Below are positions 9,523 through 15,941 of a stretch of 64,000 nt of DNA, piece by piece. The stretch spans positions 147,130 through 211,129 of the forward strand of contig NZ_JANJZD010000009.1 of NCBI RefSeq assembly GCF_024623325.1. Direction: 5' to 3'. The first letter of the stretch is position 1. Every line of letters begins with the position of its first letter. The stretch comes from Acetatifactor muris. Its GTDB lineage: Bacteria > Bacillota > Clostridia > Lachnospirales > Lachnospiraceae. The notes beneath the pieces were generated by a model, which saw only the letters and a program-made list of their open reading frames with translations, had not been told where the DNA came from and did no database searches. The translations under genes were made by a program, and so were the position numbers.

Positions 9523-9768
9523 TTATGGAAGAAAAAGGGCACATGCCCAATACCCACAAGGCAACATGCAACCAATATGGAAAAACGAAAACCGCTGGCA
9601 ATCCAGTGCGTCACATATGGCATTTAATGTCGAGAAACGGATAGCACTTACTTTTCCTGTTTTAATCTTAGATAAACTGACATTTGCTATCCCCACTTGA
9701 TCCGCTAAATCATTCAAAGAAATCTTCCTGTCTGCCATAACCCTGTCTAATCTTAAAATAATTGCCAT
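9523..9768 (-). CDS. Small XRE/Cro-type DNA-binding protein
   Basis: An 81-aa protein; residues 1-58 are a helix-turn-helix of the YozG/Cro type (LNDLADQVGIANVSLSKIKTGK, FSTLNAICDALDCQ). Relatives usually end shortly after DCQ with a PGDIL-like tail. Here the frame instead runs into RFSFFHIGCMLP, which suggests an old frameshift or replacement of the C-terminus. It lies outside the prophage, beside IS remains, and is not an obvious prophage repressor. Confidence 0.7.
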   Translation of the reverse strand: MAIILRLDRVMADRKISLNDLADQVGIANVSLSKIKTGKVSAIRFSTLNAICDALDCQRFSFFHIGCMLPCGYWACALFLP

Positions 9769-9898
9769 CTATATCACTTTCATCTGCCTGATTTTGTAAT
9801 TCACACCCATATCCGTACAGCTGAATGATTCCTCAAAAGATCTTTGGGAATGGCTGTATTTCTGGTATAACAGAGGTATCAAATCTAAGGAGAGAACG

Positions 9899-10492
9899 AT
9901 GGCTTCCAGTGCAAAAGGCATCAAGCTGCGAGAGCTGAAGGACACTATAACACAGCTGAAAACAATGATCTCTGAGCAGACGGAACTGATCAGATCTCTC
10001 CGTCTTGTTATTGACGAAAAAACCAGCCACGAAAAAGCCCTTCAGGAACAGGTGGACTATCTTACCAAAAAGCTTTTCGGTTCCTCCAGTGAAAGAAGAA
10101 CCGATGACATTCCAGGACAGCAGAACCTTTTTGATGAAGCCGAAGTGGAACAGGATCTATCGCTGTTGGAAGAAGAGACCATGATCCAGGAGCATACCCG
10201 CAAGAAGAAAGCAGCCCATGAGGAGCTTTTCAAAGGCCTGAAGGTTGAAAAAGCAGTTATCCCTCTTTCGGAAGAAGATCAGGTCTGCCCGGTCTGCGGT
10301 ACGCAGATGGTGCTGATCGGCGAAGCGTATGATAAAAAGCATTATGCACAATTCCTTTCGTCTTCTGGTTCAATTTCATACCTCCCTAAAAAATGCGTTA
10401 AAAAGACACCCGCTGTTATGGCAAGTGCCTATGTATCCAAATGCAAAATTTCAAAAATATGTCATTGCTTTTTTCCTATTTTCTGCATATAA
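9899..10492 (+). pseudogene. tnpC: Truncated IS66-family transposase (TnpC N-terminus)
   Basis: The first ~143 residues match the N-terminus of IS66 transposases: coiled-coil region, then VDYLTKKLFGSSSERR, then the zinc-finger CPVCGTQM followed by IGEAYDKK. Homology breaks off near 10330, and the rest of the open frame (to 10492) is unrelated sequence. The catalytic DDE domain and the tnpA/tnpB partners are missing, so this is a dead fragment. The plus-strand orientation differs from its surroundings. Confidence 0.85.
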
Positions 10493-10556
10493 TAAAAGTA
10501 CAGAAAATGTTGCCGCTTACTGATGGTGCGGGATATAAATTATTCGGTGCGAACAT

Positions 10557-10586
10557 TTATCCCCACCCTTTGTGGTGGGGATTTTT
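10557..10586 (+). terminator. Intrinsic terminator
   Basis: CCCCACC (10561-10567) pairs with GGTGGGG (10574-10580) around a 6-nt loop, followed by ATTTTTATT. It lies downstream of the truncated IS66 gene and may belong to whatever the IS fragment replaced. Confidence 0.6.
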
Positions 10587-10622
10587 ATTAAGGAGAAACA
10601 TAAATATACAATCCGGATTTTT

Positions 10623-10845
10623 TTACCACATCAAAGATGCCTTTTTCGAGGAAGTACAGGACAGTTCACTGATGGCAAACATCTTGGTGCATTTTTTATA
10701 CCGGGCAACCTGTCGGCTGTAGATATTCTGATATTTTTCAAACTTGGAACTTACAGGAACCATCCAGTAAATTCCGGGATTTTGGGAGTCCTGAATGGCA
10801 AGATAATGCGGGCGGTAATTCCCATCCTCGAACAGTTTTTAAAAT
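10623..10845 (-). pseudogene. Fragment of a toxin-like gene
   Basis: Between two stops the minus strand encodes a coherent protein-like stretch containing NYRPHYLAIQDSQNPG, IYWMVPVSSKFEKYQ and NIYSRQVARYKKC. The pattern (RPxY, then WMVPVSSK, then a basic KY-rich part) reminds me of ToxN/AbiQ-like endoribonuclease toxins of type III systems, but that is memory-based and weak. There is no start codon and the 5' end is cut by TAA, so it is broken. Confidence 0.4.
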
Positions 10846-10884
10846 GCCCATAAATCTTTTAAGGGGAGATTATGGGCATTTTTC
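10843..10884. terminator. Terminator-like hairpin
   Basis: AATGCCCATA (10843-10852) pairs with TATGGGCATT (10871-10880), followed by TTTC and more T. The A-rich left flank could serve the opposite strand. Confidence 0.5.
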
Positions 10885-10986
10885 AATTTTAATTCGCACT
10901 GTTTAATAAAGTTTCAGCCTGGATAATTCAAATATATAAAATCCATGCTTAAGTTTATGATGTTGCGTAGAGCAGGTGGTTTATTT

Positions 10987-11038
10987 GTTCTCCAAAGTTC
11001 CGTTTTTCGGATCAGCGAAAAACGAAACTTTGGAGAAC
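10987..11038. repeat. Near-perfect palindrome with 22-bp arms
   Basis: Arms 10987-11008 and 11017-11038 are reverse complements with one mismatch, around the 8-nt loop ggatcagc. No T-run follows, so it is not a normal terminator. Function unknown; it lies in IS debris just left of the long diverged repeat. Confidence 0.8.
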
Positions 11039-11047
11039 AGGGCCATG

Positions 11048-11270
11048 CCCTAACAAAAAGTGAGGTTCACCAGCCATTCCAGTGAACCCCACCAAGCCTA
11101 AAACCTTAATTTTAAGCTATTCTTCAATACTTTTGCCTATTAGTACCCAAAATCCTATGGCATCAATTTAAGATAGCCGCCTGTGCCGCTGTTATACTTT
11201 GATGACTTTTACCCCTCTTTACCCCATTTACCCCACCTAATTCGACATTCGACAAACGGGATTCGACAGA
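11048..11270 (+). repeat. Long diverged direct repeat, left copy
   Basis: This stretch recurs in the same orientation at about 62607-62830. The best block, 11153-11215, matches 62707-62769 at 58 of 63 positions without gaps. Both copies contain a CACCAGCC...GGTGAACC hairpin-like part, then TTTACCCC repeats, then TTCGACA repeats. No gene is visible in it. Confidence 0.75.
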
Positions 11271-11331
11271 AAACCTTTGCTTTTTTGCGGAATCCGCTAT
11301 AAAATGATTTCAGCGGAACGCTCCGCAGCGT

Positions 11332-11360
11332 TTGACAATTCCACATAAATCTGCTAAGAT
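11332..11360 (+). promoter_or_regulatory. Promoter of the convergent small RNA
   Basis: TTGACA (11332-11337), 17 bp, TAAGAT (11355-11360). It fires rightwards into a short transcript ending at the terminator near 11455. Confidence 0.8.
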
Positions 11361-11366
11361 ATATTT

Positions 11367-11457
11367 ACATAAAGGTACTGCCGATAGACGGCTAGTCCAA
11401 ATTATTAGTTGCAAAAATAGCCGCTAAGTTTTCCAGACTGGGGCGGCTATTTTTGTG
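11367..11457 (+). ncRNA. Predicted antisense (antitoxin-like) small RNA
   Basis: From the TTGACA-17-TAAGAT promoter a transcript of about 90 nt would start near 11367 and end at the shared hairpin. Its 3' part is fully antisense to the 3' end of the peptide mRNA. Its 5' part carries ggtactgcc...ggctagt, which also occurs at the start of the peptide mRNA on the other strand (11629-11656). Architecture resembles Fst/par-type type I systems. The RNA itself is inferred, not observed. Confidence 0.55.
11413..11454. terminator. Bidirectional terminator shared by convergent transcripts
   Basis: AAAAATAGCCGC (11413-11424) and GCGGCTATTTTT (11443-11454) are perfect 12-bp arms, each giving a U-run on its own strand. 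The stop codon of the 34-aa peptide gene lies inside the stem. Confidence 0.88.
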
Positions 11458-11551
11458 GTTTATTATTATCCTTGCTTCCGATGGCGTATCCGAGACCGAA
11501 GCAGGTCAGGCATAAGCCAAGCACTGAAATCAATCCTTCAATCGTCAACAT
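11447..11551 (-). CDS. 34-aa membrane peptide, type I toxin-like
   Basis: Starts MLTIEGLISVLG and ends SKDNNKPQK: one hydrophobic helix of about 22 residues followed by a short charged tail, the usual shape of Fst/Ldr-like toxins. ATG 11551 follows AGGAGGG by 8 nt. A minus-strand promoter TTGTAG-17-TAAAAT lies near 11666-11694, giving a leader of about 110 nt. The mRNA would overlap the convergent small RNA at the terminator. Similar tiny membrane peptides are common in clostridial mobile DNA; toxicity is inferred. Confidence 0.65.
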   Translation of the reverse strand: MLTIEGLISVLGLCLTCFGLGYAIGSKDNNKPQK

Positions 11552-11665
11552 CCACTTAGCCCTCCTTTCCTAGATTCCTGCAAGCAGGTTTCTATGTAAT
11601 CGGAGGGTCACAGTCCCTCCGTAGAAGAACTAGCCGCCTACCGTTATGGCAGTACCCGTATGAAT

Positions 11666-11694
11666 ATTTTATCAGAAAATGTCGGACGCTACAA
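11666..11694 (-). promoter_or_regulatory. Promoter of the toxin-like peptide mRNA
   Basis: Minus-strand TTGTAG and TAAAAT hexamers are 17 bp apart, immediately upstream of the leader that contains the ggtactgcc motif. Confidence 0.55.
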
Positions 11695-11777
11695 GCGGTT
11701 TCCGGCTTTTTTCTTTTTCCGCTTGCAATCCAGACAAAACAGAGGTAAGCTACGACACCACGGAAGGAGGGATTGGA

Positions 11778-12086
11778 TTGGAAAAGGATTCTGCATTATA
11801 CCAATTGATGGATACCCGCATGCACAGCGTCATGAACGGTATCGTGAGCGGTGACGGGGAATACCAGGCGATTCTCCGCAAGTCGGACATATACTCCGGC
11901 GAACTGGACAGGATGGATTTATCAAAAGAAATCCGGCTGCTGATTGACCGCTACGTCAGCGAGCAGAACGCTCTCGGCTCCCGGTTTGGGATGCTCGCCT
12001 ACCTGTTGGGATTTTCCGACTGCAAGGCCATGTTTTTAGGGAAATGCCTGCCGACAGAAGCAAAAGAAATGACCTCAGAACTGTAA
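11778..12086 (+). CDS. Unknown 102-aa protein (possibly DUF6809-like)
   Basis: The likely start is TTG 11778, 6 nt after AAGGAGGG; a longer frame from 11679 lacks a good ribosome site. The soluble, helical, acidic protein (ALYQLMDTRMHSVMNGIV, LDRMDLSKEIRLLIDRYV, RFGMLAYLLGFSDCKAM) resembles small proteins carried on Firmicute integrative elements, often grouped as DUF6809; that assignment is uncertain. Plus-strand, ending at a strong terminator that faces the serine recombinase gene. Confidence 0.6.
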   Translation: MEKDSALYQLMDTRMHSVMNGIVSGDGEYQAILRKSDIYSGELDRMDLSKEIRLLIDRYVSEQNALGSRFGMLAYLLGFSDCKAMFLGKCLPTEAKEMTSEL

Positions 12087-12098
12087 CCGCAAATCGGT

Positions 12099-12154
12099 GA
12101 CAGGGCGGAAAGGCTGCGCCACAGCCCTTCCGCCCTGTCCCTCTTTCGTTTTAA
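12099..12154. terminator. Strong bidirectional terminator between convergent genes
   Basis: GACAGGGCGGAA...GGCTG (12099-12115) pairs with CAGCCCTTCCGCCCTGTC (12122-12139), followed by a T-rich run. It separates the plus-strand 102-aa gene from the recombinase. Confidence 0.85.
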
Positions 12155-13863
12155 ATGAATATCCACGCCTCCAGCTCCGCGTACCTGTTGGATTTCGACC
12201 ACTGCGGGTGTTTCCTGAACCACGCCCGCTCGTCATCCGGCGTGACCGTTATCTTCTTGAAATAAACGGGGGAACCGGCATCATCCAGTCCCCCTCCCGC
12301 ATCGGGGCTTAAGTTTAGGAGCCACTCGAAGCGGTCTTCGTAAACCCTCACCCCTGACACATATCTATCCATTTCCTCTTCCGAAAACTCGCCATCCTCC
12401 GGCATGGAGAACTGCCCCATGAGCTTTTGCAGGTTTTCCAGCTTGCCGCTCACGTCCGCCTCCGTGGCGGGCTCCACGTCCCCGTACTGCGCCATCCGCT
12501 GCTCCAGTTCCGCAATCTTCTCCCCCACCTCCTGCTGCTTGCGGCTGAATACCTCTTTCGGTATCTCGTTGTTCATCCTCATATCGAGCAGCGTCTCATA
12601 TCTGCCCCGCTCCTTTTTGAGCTGTTCTTCTATGATTTCCTTGTCCCGCAGGACTTCCGACTGCTCCACCCCCGCAATGCCGCACCCCAGCACCGCCGCC
12701 GCGTCCAGGAGCGTCCCCTCCGGGTCATCGAAAACGACGTGGAGGACTTTCTGCGCCATCGTGTACATCTTCCAGTCCTGCACCAGCGGCGAGCGGCAGA
12801 CGTTCTCAATGCCCAGGCCGTTTTTCAGCCTTGCCGCTATGGTTCCCGTCCGGGTCTGGTCGTAGCATTTATAGGTGTAGGTGATGAAGTCCGTCTTGGT
12901 ATGCCACTTGGTCTTTGCGAAGGCGTGGCCGCACTGGCACCTCATCTTCCTGCGCCAGAGGTCGTCCGAGTGGACGCCCTTGTTCTTCCGGCGCTGGCCC
13001 ATCTGCGCGTCCTTTTCCGCCATCATCTTCTGCACCCGCTCGAATTCCTCCTTAGTGACGATGGGCTGGTGCTTCCCCTCCACGATGACGCGCTCCAGCT
13101 CCCCCTTGTTCTTCGCCCTTTTCTGTTCCAGGTAGTCCGGCACATATTCCTTCCGGTATTCCAGTTCGCCGCAGTAAAGGCGGTTTTTCAGGATATGGCC
13201 GACGGTGGCGTAATGCCACATCGTCTTCCCCATCGCCGTGCGGCGGCCTTCCTTTTCAAGCTGCTTCATGATCTTGTGGTAGCCGTTGCCCGCAAGGTAC
13301 AGGTCGAATATCCTCCTGACCGTTTCCGCCTGTTCCTCGTTGATGACGTATTCCGGCCCCACCTTGTCGTAGCCAAGCACGTTCCCGGTGCCGTAGACCA
13401 CCCCGTTCTGGAAGGAAACCATCTGCCCCGCCTTTACGCGCATGGAGGTCTTTTTCGATTCGTTCTGCGCGAGGGTGGCCATGATGGTCAGCCGCAGCTC
13501 CCCGTCCTCATCGTTCATGGTCCATATGCCGTCCTCGGTGAAATACACCTCAATGCCCATCCGCTTCAAGAGCCGCGTCTGCTGGAGGGTGTCCACCGTG
13601 TTCCTTGCGAACCTCGACACCTCCCTCGTGACGATCAGGTCGAAATGTCCGTCCTTTGCGTCCTCCATCATCCGCACGAAATTCTTACGCTTGGATATGG
13701 AGGTGCCGGTGATACCTTCATCGATATACCGGCGGTACAATACCCAGTCCGGGTGCCTGTCTATCAGGTCATCGTAATACTGCACCTGGTTCTCCAATGC
13801 TGAAAGCTGTGCCTCATGCTCTGTTGAAACCCTTGCATATATCGCAACTTTCCTTATCCGCAT
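12151..13863 (-). CDS. Large serine recombinase (prophage integrase)
   Basis: A 570-aa protein: resolvase domain (residues 1-145) with the nucleophile Ser in IYARVSTEHEAQ; recombinase domain (about 160-265, GYDKVGPEYVINEEQAE, MWHYATVGHILKNRLYCG); zinc-ribbon region (about 300-365, MRCQCGHAF, CYDQ); and a coiled coil (about 400-470). ATG 13863 is 9 nt after AAGGAG; upstream starts have no such site. Located next to the endolysin, as usual for serine-integrase prophages of this group, with the site of integration probably just beyond its 3' end. Confidence 0.9.
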   Translation of the reverse strand: MRIRKVAIYARVSTEHEAQLSALENQVQYYDDLIDRHPDWVLYRRYIDEGITGTSISKRKNFVRMMEDAKDGHFDLIVTREVSRFARNTVDTLQQTRLLKRMGIEVYFTEDGIWTMNDEDGELRLTIMATLAQNESKKTSMRVKAGQMVSFQNGVVYGTGNVLGYDKVGPEYVINEEQAETVRRIFDLYLAGNGYHKIMKQLEKEGRRTAMGKTMWHYATVGHILKNRLYCGELEYRKEYVPDYLEQKRAKNKGELERVIVEGKHQPIVTKEEFERVQKMMAEKDAQMGQRRKNKGVHSDDLWRRKMRCQCGHAFAKTKWHTKTDFITYTYKCYDQTRTGTIAARLKNGLGIENVCRSPLVQDWKMYTMAQKVLHVVFDDPEGTLLDAAAVLGCGIAGVEQSEVLRDKEIIEEQLKKERGRYETLLDMRMNNEIPKEVFSRKQQEVGEKIAELEQRMAQYGDVEPATEADVSGKLENLQKLMGQFSMPEDGEFSEEEMDRYVSGVRVYEDRFEWLLNLSPDAGGGLDDAGSPVYFKKITVTPDDERAWFRKHPQWSKSNRYAELEAWIFI

Positions 13864-13996
13864 CTGCATCCGCTCCTTTCCGTCCCTGCCCCGCAGGGCT
13901 CCCGCATTTTTCTTTAAAACAAGGCCCCGCATCCTTTGGGTTTCCTACCCTGCAGTAGATTGACGCCCTCAGTTTTTTTCCCTCTTTATCTGCCAT
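13814..13996 (-). CDS. Short recombinase-N-terminus-like ORF
   Basis: A 60-aa frame starting MADKEGKKLRASIYCRVGNP, overlapping the recombinase start by 50 nt. RASIYCRVG mirrors the recombinase N-terminus (KVAIYARVS), but the catalytic Ser is Gly. The rest is low-complexity sequence read out of frame over the recombinase ribosome site. It could be a decayed second recombinase or a translationally coupled leader. One of five leaders with the TTCAGAG motif lies 27 nt upstream. Confidence 0.4.
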   Translation of the reverse strand: MADKEGKKLRASIYCRVGNPKDAGPCFKEKCGSPAGQGRKGADADADKESCDICKGFNRA

Positions 13997-14022
13997 GACC
14001 GTCTGCGCTCCTTTCTTTTTGG

Positions 14023-14044
14023 GTAGTCTATTAATCACTCTGAA
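14023..14044 (-). promoter_or_regulatory. TTCAGAG leader motif, copy A
   Basis: Minus-strand TTCAGAGTGATTAATAGACTAC, identical over 22 bases to copy B at 35825-35846. A TTGACT lies about 19 bp upstream of the TTAATA, so the motif may hold a -10 element. Confidence 0.65.
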
Positions 14045-14095
14045 AGGCCGTAAAGTCAAGCGGTCTGGCCGCTTTCTTCCTATATGAATGCCACC

Positions 14096-15409
14096 TTACA
14101 TTCGGGTGGTGAATGCAAGCGAAATCCACCCGTTCCTCTTTTCCGCATAGGCTTTGAGCAGCCCCCAACCGTCCTTTTCCTCGACCACGGTGAAAACGCC
14201 GACACCAGTAAATTTGCCCGTCTTGGGAAAATCCGTTCCGGGGCCACGGCGGATATTCAAATCGGGAATAGATACGCGCACCATGTAGGGTGCGGAAAGG
14301 GTAAGGCTCTCCATGAACTGCACTTTTCCTTCGCTGACAATGGCTTTCAGGATGGAGAGGATTTTCTCCCCATATTTCTCCCCTGCCGCCCAGCCTTTTC
14401 CCTGCGGATTCTTCTTCTGGCCGAGCCATTCCGCATATGGCGCACAGCCCCTTGTGACATAGCGGAACCGTGGATCAATTCTTGCCTTCCGCAGTTTATC
14501 CGTGGAGGCATAGGCTTTGAGGTGCTGAATCTGCGCCCGGATGCCAAGCTGCGCCGTTTCAAAGGACAGTCCTGTTTTGCCCCTCTGTGTCACCCCAAGG
14601 CCACAGAAATTGTTCTGCGGAAGAGTGACCGCAGAGCCGGAGAAAGTGAAGTTCCCCGTTTCGAGGCAGGACTGTGCAAAAGCGATATCGCCCCTCACGC
14701 CCTCCGCTTCCCCTTCTGAAAGGTACAGCGGAACCATATCCAGAACGGACTGCGGCACGGACGGATTTTTCTTTTTCAGATAGGATTTCATCTGATCCGC
14801 CGTGGCTTTCGCTTTTCCCATAATGGCGGTAAGGGAATCCGCCGCCGAGCCGCCCTTCATCGCCGTTTTGATGTCTTTTCTAAACTGTTCCATAGTCAGA
14901 CCAAACTTAGACCACAGATGCTCCACGTCTCCGTGGTTGCTGGCAATGCCTCTCCTGCATCCTTCCGAATGGGAAATCACCACACCATCTGCAAGCGGGT
15001 CTAAGTTATACTGGCTGCACAGATATGCAAACAATTCCACCGCATATTTATAGGTGGCAAGCACATGGTTCTTCGTGTTCTCCCCATCCCCTGTCTCCGT
15101 CCAGTTTGAGCCGCCCGTATATCGGATGGTGGCAGGCTCCGTCATCTCCACGCCGATATGGGTATTGTTCGCTCCGCCTCCGCAGTGCCAGCCCCTATGA
15201 TTCCAAGGCAAAATCTGGTACACATCCCCGTCCGGCTCTACGATGGCATGGACGCAGGCGGATGCCTCTGCCCTGTTCCAGTTCTTCATGAACACATCCG
15301 CCTTTGGCTGCGGGCATCCCACCGAATGGATCATAAGACCTTTCACGGTGATGCGCTTTCCCGCTTTATAACAGCCGGACTCCGTAAGGTAATTCTGTTT
15401 TAAATTCAT
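14096..15409 (-). CDS. Modular endolysin: amidase, glucosaminidase, SH3
   Basis: A 437-aa lysis enzyme with three parts. Residues about 15-165 are an amidase_2 (N-acetylmuramoyl-L-alanine amidase) domain with zinc ligands in MIHSVGC and ISHSEGCRRG. Residues about 190-345 resemble an endo-beta-N-acetylglucosaminidase, with a likely catalytic Glu in AQSCLETGNF. Residues about 365-437 form an SH3-like wall-binding domain (LNIRRGPGTDFPKTGKF). It follows the holin gene and cuts peptidoglycan at the end of the lytic cycle. Confidence 0.92.
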   Translation of the reverse strand: MNLKQNYLTESGCYKAGKRITVKGLMIHSVGCPQPKADVFMKNWNRAEASACVHAIVEPDGDVYQILPWNHRGWHCGGGANNTHIGVEMTEPATIRYTGGSNWTETGDGENTKNHVLATYKYAVELFAYLCSQYNLDPLADGVVISHSEGCRRGIASNHGDVEHLWSKFGLTMEQFRKDIKTAMKGGSAADSLTAIMGKAKATADQMKSYLKKKNPSVPQSVLDMVPLYLSEGEAEGVRGDIAFAQSCLETGNFTFSGSAVTLPQNNFCGLGVTQRGKTGLSFETAQLGIRAQIQHLKAYASTDKLRKARIDPRFRYVTRGCAPYAEWLGQKKNPQGKGWAAGEKYGEKILSILKAIVSEGKVQFMESLTLSAPYMVRVSIPDLNIRRGPGTDFPKTGKFTGVGVFTVVEEKDGWGLLKAYAEKRNGWISLAFTTRM

Positions 15410-15478
15410 CCCATTTCCCTCTCTTTCTGCACGAAAAAGGCATCAGTTTTTACACCGATGCCTCAGATTAAAAATCCA

Positions 15479-15883
15479 TTAATTCTCTTTTTCCTCCCGT
15501 AGCTGCTCCAGCACGGCCTTTAACTTCCCCGGAATGGGCAGCCCCGTCCCCGCGGCATTCTCTAAGATGGAAATGCCCTCATTGGAGAGGTAAAAGAAGA
15601 TGACCGCCGTCCGCAGGACGCTCCCTTCCCCAATGATGTGCATATCTACGATATGCCCCACCGCCACAAGGCTGAAAATGACCACCTTCTTAAAAATGCC
15701 TTTGAATCCCACTTCGCTGGAGAGCTTCTTCTCCACCGCTGCCGCCATCAGCCCGGTGATGTAGTCCACCACCACGAATACCACCAGTGCATAAAGGAAG
15801 CCGTCAAAACCTCCCATGACCGCGCCCAGCGCACCGCCGAGCGCCGCGAACGCATACTGCGCCGCCTCGATAAAATTCTTCAT
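15479..15883 (-). CDS. Phage holin (toxin-secretion/lysis holin family)
   Basis: A 134-aa membrane protein: hydrophobic segments near residues 10-45, 62-82 and 86-100, including the family-typical ALVVFVVVDYITGLMAA. The C-terminus is charged. ATG 15883 lies 8 nt after AAGGAGG. It would form the membrane lesion that lets the neighbouring endolysin reach the wall. Confidence 0.9.
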   Translation of the reverse strand: MKNFIEAAQYAFAALGGALGAVMGGFDGFLYALVVFVVVDYITGLMAAAVEKKLSSEVGFKGIFKKVVIFSLVAVGHIVDMHIIGEGSVLRTAVIFFYLSNEGISILENAAGTGLPIPGKLKAVLEQLREEKEN

Positions 15884-15941
15884 TCCAGTTCCTCCTTCAA
15901 ATCTGACATCAAAAAAAGCACCTCATAGGGTGCAGTTACTG

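Noticed and set aside
9523..9768. XRE protein as the prophage CI repressor
   Set aside because: It lies outside the left end of the prophage, over 40 kb from the early genes, with a damaged-looking C-terminus.
10329..10853. Several plus-strand ORFs of 60-95 aa
   Set aside because: They cross terminator hairpins and the antisense toxin-like fragment, and have no coherent ribosome sites.
12427..13803. 458-aa plus-strand frame
   Set aside because: Mirror of the serine recombinase; Leu/Val/His/Arg-rich shadow composition without a ribosome site.
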